A stretch of 37,583 nt of DNA from Methanosarcinaceae archaeon. GTDB lineage: Archaea > Halobacteriota > Methanosarcinia > Methanosarcinales > Methanosarcinaceae. The stretch covers positions 1 to 37,583 of the forward strand of contig JAIOTO010000093.1 of NCBI GenBank assembly GCA_021106765.1, written 5' to 3'. Made by a program: the position numbers and the translations under genes. Below, in pieces: positions 32,811-37,583 of this stretch (position 1 is its first letter; every line of letters starts with the position of its first letter). Under the pieces are notes generated by a model, which was given only the letters and a program-made list of their open reading frames with translations, did not search any database and had not been told where the DNA came from.

Positions 32811-33902
32811 ATGGGTATGACGAATGCAGGTAGTGACGAAATGGATGATGATAGGGGCAGTCTGGACCTGTCCCGTGAGTACAAGAAATACGTTGGCCGG
32901 AAGATATCGTTCATCACAGTCACATCTCTTCTGCTGATAGTGATCTTTATGTGTTCGTTGTCGGTGGGGAACGCACATCTCCCTATTGGTGAGATCATCA
33001 ATACCCTGCTTGGCAGGCCATCCGACATCAAATATGCCCATACCCTTATCTGGGAACTACGATTGCCCCGGGCTATTGCAGCCATTGTTGCGGGAGTATC
33101 ATTATCCCTATCCGGTGCGGTGCTGCAGTCAGTCCTCCGAAATCCTCTGGGTTCCCCTTATACTCTCGGGATATCACATGCTGCTGCATTTGGTGCCACG
33201 TTATCCATCCTTGCAGCAAGCCGGGGGGTTTTTGGGACGGTCTTTGATCATGCCTATTCCATAACGATCTCGGCTTTCGCGTTCTCGCTTATTTCAACAT
33301 TCACCCTGCTTGCGATCGCGAAATATAAGAGTGCAACCCCTGAAGTACTCATTCTGGCAGGTGTGGCGCTTGGATCATTGCTCACCGCCGCTACCATGTT
33401 CCTGCAGTACTTTGCCGACGATACGGAACTGCCAGAGATCATCTTCTGGACATTCGGAGATCTGGGGCGTGCATCCTGGCAGAGCATCCAGATCATGACA
33501 CTGATAACCGCTGTTGTGACGGCCTATTTCATACATAACCGCTGGAACTACAATGCTATGGATGCAGGGGATGAGATCGCAAAAGGACTGGGTGTGCATG
33601 TCGATAGAGTTCGCCTGCTGGGAATGCTTATGGCTTCACTCGCAACGGCAGCAGCGGTAGCTTTTTTGGGTGTCATCGGTTTCGTGGGACTGGTATGTCC
33701 GCATATTGCTCGCAGGTTCGTCGGTGATGATCAGAGGTTCTTGCTCCCGGCATCCGGTGTGGTAGGAGCCCTGCTCATGCTTGCTGCGGACACCGCCGCC
33801 CGGATTATAATTGCTCCCTATGTGCTGCCAGTCGGGATCATTACCGCATTCATGGGAGCTCCATTGTTCCTGTTCCTGCTGGTCAGGGGGTGCAAACACT
33901 AA
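32811..33902 (+). CDS. ABC importer permease (FecCD/BtuC family)
   Basis: This 363-residue permease has about ten TM helices and the family motifs WELRLPRAIAAIVAGVSLSL, LRNPLGSPYTLGISHAA near the start of the pore domain, and GVIGFVGLVCPHIARRFVG as the ATPase-coupling EAA-like loop. ATG 32811 has GGAG 5 bases upstream. The stop codon overlaps the start of the ATPase (TAATG), so they are translationally coupled. Same operon as the binding protein. Confidence 0.95.
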   Translation: MGMTNAGSDEMDDDRGSLDLSREYKKYVGRKISFITVTSLLLIVIFMCSLSVGNAHLPIGEIINTLLGRPSDIKYAHTLIWELRLPRAIAAIVAGVSLSLSGAVLQSVLRNPLGSPYTLGISHAAAFGATLSILAASRGVFGTVFDHAYSITISAFAFSLISTFTLLAIAKYKSATPEVLILAGVALGSLLTAATMFLQYFADDTELPEIIFWTFGDLGRASWQSIQIMTLITAVVTAYFIHNRWNYNAMDAGDEIAKGLGVHVDRVRLLGMLMASLATAAAVAFLGVIGFVGLVCPHIARRFVGDDQRFLLPASGVVGALLMLAADTAARIIIAPYVLPVGIITAFMGAPLFLFLLVRGCKH

Positions 33903-34651
33903 TGCTGAAAGTAAGAGATCTTAAATTTGATTATAGGAAACGTGAGGTGCTCAAGGAAATAGAATTTGATATGAGGCCCGGTGAGATATTGACAATACTT
34001 GGTCCGAACGGTGTCGGGAAAACAACGCTTCTGCGTTGCATCAATACTATACTATCTCCGAAATCAGGCACGATCATGGTCCAGGGCGAAGATGTCCTCA
34101 CACTGCCAAAGATCGAGGTCGCAAAGCGTATGGGGTATGTCCCACAGCACACCCAAACAAGTCGTCTGACTGCCTTTGATGCTATATTGTTGGGGAGAAA
34201 ACCTCACATTGGATGGGGTATTAGAGACCACGATCTTCATATTGTCAAAAAAGTGATGCTCGATATGGATCTTGAAGAGTTAGCAATGCGGTATATCGAT
34301 GAGATGAGTGGTGGAGAGATCCAGAAGATCAGTCTTGCCCGTGCCCTTGTGCAGGAACCGAAAATATTGCTTCTGGATGAGCCAACAAGCAACCTGGACC
34401 TGAAGAACCAGCTATCCATTCTTCGTACGTTGAGAGATGTCGTGAAAAAGGATCACATATCAGCTGTGCTTACAATGCACGATATTAACCTCGCACTGCG
34501 ATATTCCGACCGCTTTATACTCATCAAGGACGGGGAGGTATTTTCACATGGTGGACACGAGATCATTACGCCTGATAACATCGGGGAAATATATGGGGTA
34601 CCTGTGGCAGTGGAATCTGTCAGGGGACAGCAGATGGTGGTTCCGATTTAA
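33902..34651 (+). CDS. ABC importer ATPase (FecE/BtuD family)
   Basis: This 249-residue ATPase drives the FecCD-type importer. It has Walker A (LGPNGVGKTTLLRC), Q loop (VPQHTQTSR), signature MSGGEIQKISLARAL, Walker B (ILLLDEPTSNLD) and switch His (LTMHDINLAL). ATG 33902 shares its first base with the permease stop; GTG 33890 is less likely. It is the last gene of the operon; a small hairpin AGGG...CCCT (34667-34680) follows. Confidence 0.95.
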   Translation: MLKVRDLKFDYRKREVLKEIEFDMRPGEILTILGPNGVGKTTLLRCINTILSPKSGTIMVQGEDVLTLPKIEVAKRMGYVPQHTQTSRLTAFDAILLGRKPHIGWGIRDHDLHIVKKVMLDMDLEELAMRYIDEMSGGEIQKISLARALVQEPKILLLDEPTSNLDLKNQLSILRTLRDVVKKDHISAVLTMHDINLALRYSDRFILIKDGEVFSHGGHEIITPDNIGEIYGVPVAVESVRGQQMVVPI

Positions 34652-34780
34652 CTGCTGCAATGTATGAGGGCTAACACCCTGTCGGCATAATGTCCTCAGA
34701 TTCTCAAAGCTTATCTATTAGTATACTATTATTAACAGCCAGATAACCGTTCAAACCCCTGAACAAGGAGACGCAAAGAT

Positions 34781-36115
34781 ATGGCAATCCACCCAATAGA
34801 ATTCCGTTATGGTACCGATGAGATGAAATATGTGTGGAGCGAGAAGAACCGTCTCGATAAGCTCCTCCTGACAGAGGCAGCTCTTGCAAAGGCCGAGGCA
34901 GATGTAGGACTGATCCCGAAGGAAGCTGCACGTATCATCGAAAAGAGTATCGATAAGGTCGAACTTGAGAGAGTTAAAACGATCGAAGATGAGATCCACC
35001 ATGATATGATGGCTGTTGTTCTTTCGATATCGGAGAAATGCGAGAACGATGCTGATAAATGGGTGCATTTCGGTGCAACATCCAACGACATTCTCGATAC
35101 TGCGACCGGACTCCAGATGAAGGATGCGATCAGTGTCCTTGAGACGAAGGTGCACATCCTTCTCGACGTGCTGCTGGACCAGGCAGAGGGACACAAACAA
35201 ACAGTCTGTGCCGGACGTACTCACGGTCAGATAGGTGTGCCCACCACCTATGGGTTACGGTTTGCTATCTGGGCATCCGAAGTCGCACGTCATATCGAAC
35301 GGCTGGAACAACTCAAACCCCGTGTCCAGGTGGGTCAGATGACCGGTGCTGTAGGTACCCAGGCAGCCTTCGGACCAAAAGGGATCGAGATACAGAAACA
35401 TGCAATGGAATACTTGGGCCTAGGGGCTGTGGATGTGTCCAACCAGATCATCCAGCGTGACCGACACGCTGAATTCGTCATGTGGATGGCCAACACCGTG
35501 ACCACCCTGGACAAGATCGCTGTTGAGATACGTTCCCTCCAGCGAAGTGAACTTGCTGAAGTGGAGGAGAGCTTTGGTAAGAATCAGGTGGGTTCCTCCA
35601 CCATGCCACATAAGCGTAATCCTATCAAGTCCGAACAGATATGCGGACTGGCGCGTATCGTGCGCTCCATGATCGAGCCGGAGCTGTTGAACAATACCCT
35701 GTGGGATGAGCGGGACCTGACAAATTCCTCGTGTGAAAGGGTCGTATTCCCGGAAAGTTGTGTGCTGACCGATCACATAATAAAACTTGGCATCGGCGTC
35801 ATCAAGAACCTGCGTTTCAATCACGATAATATTCGCCGCAATCTTGAACTATTGCGTGGGCTGAATATGGGAGAGGCCGTGATGATAGAGCTGGCCAAAC
35901 GCGGTGTCGGGCGGCAGGAAGCCCATGAGATCGTACGTAGATCGGCCATGGAAGCCCATGAGATGGGAACGCATCTCAAGGATGTACTGCTCAGCAGGGA
36001 TGATGTGACCCAGTACCTGAGCGAGGATGATATCAACCAGCTTGTTGATCCTGACCGCTATATTGGCACAGCAGTGGAACAGGTAGAAGCACTGGTTGTA
36101 AAACTGAAAAAGTGA
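34781..36115 (+). CDS. purB: Adenylosuccinate lyase
   Basis: PurB cleaves adenylosuccinate to AMP and fumarate, and SAICAR to AICAR. The 444-residue protein has the fumarase/aspartase-family signature SSTMPHKRNPIKSEQ, TSNDILDTA, and GRTHGQIGVPTTYGL with the catalytic His. AAGGAGACGC precedes the ATG at 34781. The FmdE-like gene starts 20 bases after the stop. Length is typical; no damage. Confidence 0.96.
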   Translation: MAIHPIEFRYGTDEMKYVWSEKNRLDKLLLTEAALAKAEADVGLIPKEAARIIEKSIDKVELERVKTIEDEIHHDMMAVVLSISEKCENDADKWVHFGATSNDILDTATGLQMKDAISVLETKVHILLDVLLDQAEGHKQTVCAGRTHGQIGVPTTYGLRFAIWASEVARHIERLEQLKPRVQVGQMTGAVGTQAAFGPKGIEIQKHAMEYLGLGAVDVSNQIIQRDRHAEFVMWMANTVTTLDKIAVEIRSLQRSELAEVEESFGKNQVGSSTMPHKRNPIKSEQICGLARIVRSMIEPELLNNTLWDERDLTNSSCERVVFPESCVLTDHIIKLGIGVIKNLRFNHDNIRRNLELLRGLNMGEAVMIELAKRGVGRQEAHEIVRRSAMEAHEMGTHLKDVLLSRDDVTQYLSEDDINQLVDPDRYIGTAVEQVEALVVKLKK

Positions 36116-36135
36116 ATTGTAAGGGAGATCGAGTA

Positions 36136-36675
36136 ATGGATTTTGATGATGCAGTGCGGTTCCATGGGCATGTCTGTCCGGGTCTTGCTATCGGATACCG
36201 GGTAGCACAGATCGCTGAGGAAGAATTCAAGGAACGTGCCGAGGACGAGGAACTCGTGGCCATCGTGGAAAATAAAGCCTGTGGCATTGATGCGATCCAG
36301 GTTATCAATGGGTGCACCTTTGGCAAGGGGAACCTGATCTTCCGGGATCATGGCAAACATGTTTACACGTTCTTCAAGCGGGGAGATGATCGGGCCATCC
36401 GGATATCATCACACCCCCGTGGACGATCTCATGAAAGTGATGACGGTACGCTCTCTGAAGAAGAAAGGCGTAAGGCTAGAATACAAAAGGTCCTTAAACT
36501 ACCCCGGGATGAGTTGTTCGTGGTCGAGCATGTACAGATCGAGCCACCCCGGAAAGCTATGATCTACCAGTCCATATCCTGTGCCGAATGTGGAGAGGAT
36601 GTCATGGAGACCCGGGCACGGCTAAAGCACGGCCATATCGTGTGCCTTCCATGCTTTGAGGGACACGATATCTGA
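36136..36675 (+). CDS. FmdE-like (FwdE-family) zinc protein
   Basis: This 179-residue protein has the FmdE domain (HGHVCPGLAIGYRVA, then NKACGIDAIQVINGCTFGKGN with metal-binding Cys) and a C-terminal zinc ribbon (CAECGEDVMETRARLKHGHIVCLPC). Family members occur with formylmethanofuran dehydrogenase but also alone with unknown function. ATG 36136 follows GGGAGATCGAGTA; GTG 36112 would overlap purB and extend it by 8 residues. It is cotranscribed with purB. Confidence 0.9.
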   Translation: MDFDDAVRFHGHVCPGLAIGYRVAQIAEEEFKERAEDEELVAIVENKACGIDAIQVINGCTFGKGNLIFRDHGKHVYTFFKRGDDRAIRISSHPRGRSHESDDGTLSEEERRKARIQKVLKLPRDELFVVEHVQIEPPRKAMIYQSISCAECGEDVMETRARLKHGHIVCLPCFEGHDI

Positions 36676-36762
36676 TTAGAGTAAGTAGAATGCTTTCAGT
36701 AGGAAAGTGTAATAGTGTTATTGAATTATTACAATAAGGAGTATACGCGAACAAAGATAGGA

Positions 36763-36783
36763 CTATGGGCTTGTGGCCCATGG
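36763..36783 (-). terminator. Hairpin after the small minus-strand gene
   Basis: ATGGGC-TTGTG-GCCCAT (36765-36781) is a perfect 6-bp stem directly downstream of the stop codon of the 58-residue minus-strand gene. No strong T tract follows on that strand, so terminator function is tentative. Confidence 0.4.
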
Positions 36784-36784
36784 T

Positions 36785-36961
36785 TCATTCCTGTAAAGCC
36801 TTTTCGTTCCGTATGATCTTACAGAGTGTCTTCTTATACTCAACCTGCTTTCTCATCCGTGCGACATCAGGGGTAGCTTCTTCACGATTCTGTTTTTCCA
36901 TAATGTCACCCAGATATTTCAGGTCGCTCTTTATGTTCTTACACTGAAGTTTTTGAGACAT
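36785..36961 (-). CDS. Small hydrophilic protein of unknown function (58 aa)
   Basis: The minus strand encodes 58 residues beginning MSQKLQCKNIKSDLKYLGD and ending IIRNEKALQE, highly charged and probably helical, with two Cys (7 and 48). Support: GGGGGA 7 bases before the ATG, a TATA box (TATTATATAATA, 37001-37013) giving a ~20-base leader, and the hairpin after the stop. No family recognised. It lies downstream of uvrA on the same strand with its own promoter. Confidence 0.55.
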   Translation of the reverse strand: MSQKLQCKNIKSDLKYLGDIMEKQNREEATPDVARMRKQVEYKKTLCKIIRNEKALQE

Positions 36962-37000
36962 ATCTATTTCCCCCGGTAAATTTGTTCATACCTGCTGTAC

Positions 37001-37013
37001 TATTATATAATAT
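37001..37013 (-). promoter_or_regulatory. Promoter of the 58-residue gene
   Basis: TATTATATAATA on the minus strand at 37013-37001 is a near-palindromic TATA box; transcription would start near 36980. It lies in the 86-base gap after uvrA. Confidence 0.45.
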
Positions 37014-37047
37014 CTGAGCGACACATAATATAACTTTTGGGCTGTGC

Positions 37048-37583
37048 TTATTTATGCAATACCCGTTTCAGGAACTCGCCTGTATAAGATCCACTGATTG
37101 TTGACACATGTTCCGGTGTTCCCTGGGCGACCACTTCCCCCCCACGGTTTCCTCCTTCGGGTCCAAGATCAATGATCCAGTCCGCGGTCTTGATCACATC
37201 AAGGTTGTGTTCAATGATAATGATCGTATTTCCGGCATTCACCAATCTTTGCAGTACATCCAGCAGTTTCTTCACATCATCGAAATGCAGACCCGTGGTC
37301 GGCTCGTCCAGAATGTACACTGTTGTGCCTGTGGAGCGTTTGCTGAGTTCTGTCGCAAGCTTGACCCTTTGGGCTTCTCCGCCCGAGAGGGTGGTGGATG
37401 ACTGTCCGAGCTTAACGTAACCCAATCCTACATCAAAGAGGGTCTGGAGCTTTCGTTTGATCTTTGGTATGTTCTCAAAGAAAGCCAGTGCCTCCTCCAC
37501 CGTCATATCAAGCACATCCGCGATTGTCCTGTCCTTATAGGTCACTTCCAGGGTCTCCCGGTTGTACCGTTTGCCGCGGCACA
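37048..37583 (-). CDS. uvrA: Excinuclease ABC subunit A, C-terminal part
   Basis: This is the last ~177 codons of UvrA, the damage-recognition ATPase of nucleotide excision repair; the gene continues beyond the window. Visible are the zinc-region remnant [13 protein letters not shown], the hinge with [19 protein letters not shown], the second ABC signature [16 protein letters not shown], Walker [16 protein letters not shown] and the C-terminal [25 protein letters not shown]. It ends normally in [10 protein letters not shown]. The frame is open to base 37583 on the minus strand. Confidence 0.96.
   Translation of the reverse strand, partial: CRGKRYNRETLEVTYKDRTIADVLDMTVEEALAFFENIPKIKRKLQTLFDVGLGYVKLGQSSTTLSGGEAQRVKLATELSKRSTGTTVYILDEPTTGLHFDDVKKLLDVLQRLVNAGNTIIIIEHNLDVIKTADWIIDLGPEGGNRGGEVVAQGTPEHVSTISGSYTGEFLKRVLHK

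Noticed and set aside
36765-36947. 60-codon plus-strand ORF
   Set aside because: It is antisense to the 58-residue minus-strand gene, which has the better promoter and ribosome site.

Overview
The window comes from a methylotrophic or acetoclastic methanogenic archaeon of the order Methanosarcinales (family Methanosarcinaceae; genus not resolvable from sequence alone). The first 734 bases are the 3' end of mcrA, with the Methanosarcinaceae-type active-site stretch. Other archaeal markers are TATA-box promoters (e.g. 3515, 21930, 31431), ribosome-binding sites of the GGAGG / GGTGATC type, CDP-archaeol synthase, a class II tRNA-Leu with encoded CCA, an FmdE-like protein and CheC/CheD-type chemotaxis. 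Genes are dense, but promoters and leaders of 100-300 bp separate the transcription units.

Layout. (1) 1-3460: end of the mcr operon with its terminator, then proA-proB (proline synthesis). (2) 3500-18435: a signalling region. It opens with a receiver-PAS-kinase protein that has lost both phosphorylation residues. A chemotaxis cluster follows: cheW, cheY-cheB, cheA, cheC1, a 710-aa FtsA/actin-like ATPase, cheR, cheC2, cheD, a three-TM/Cys-cluster/DUF835-like protein, cheC3, an acidic orphan, and two paralogous Cys/His proteins. No receptor (MCP), cheF or archaellum gene is in view. (3) 18472-20515, minus strand: CcmF (cytochrome c heme lyase) split into two genes in reversed order. (4) 20600-26510: carS, pyrE, hcp-cupin, purD-argF. 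(5) 26496-27395: a tandem duplication of the argF downstream region, each copy holding a promoter and a structured two-hairpin RNA, then tRNA-Leu(CAG). (6) 27650-34651: a small membrane protein, a 1016-residue FAD/Fe-S oxidoreductase (minus strand) with an extraordinary Met/Pro-rich tail, and a divergent FecB/FecCD/FecE-type ABC importer. (7) 34781-end: purB, an FmdE-like protein, a 58-residue minus-strand gene and the 3' end of uvrA.

How it works together. The che genes make a complete kinase-regulator-adaptation set: CheA phosphorylates CheY and CheB, CheR and CheB methylate and demethylate receptors, and CheD and three CheC paralogues tune adaptation. The novelty is what is embedded in it. 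The FtsA-like ATPase is translationally coupled to both cheC1 and cheR, so it is very likely part of the system. The pseudokinase, the membrane DUF835-like protein and the Cys/His pair extend the cluster at its edges. The other strong candidates for undescribed biology are the twin small RNAs after argF, whose single-stranded linker resembles an anti-Shine-Dalgarno sequence, and the Met/Pro-rich tail of the FAD/Fe-S oxidoreductase.
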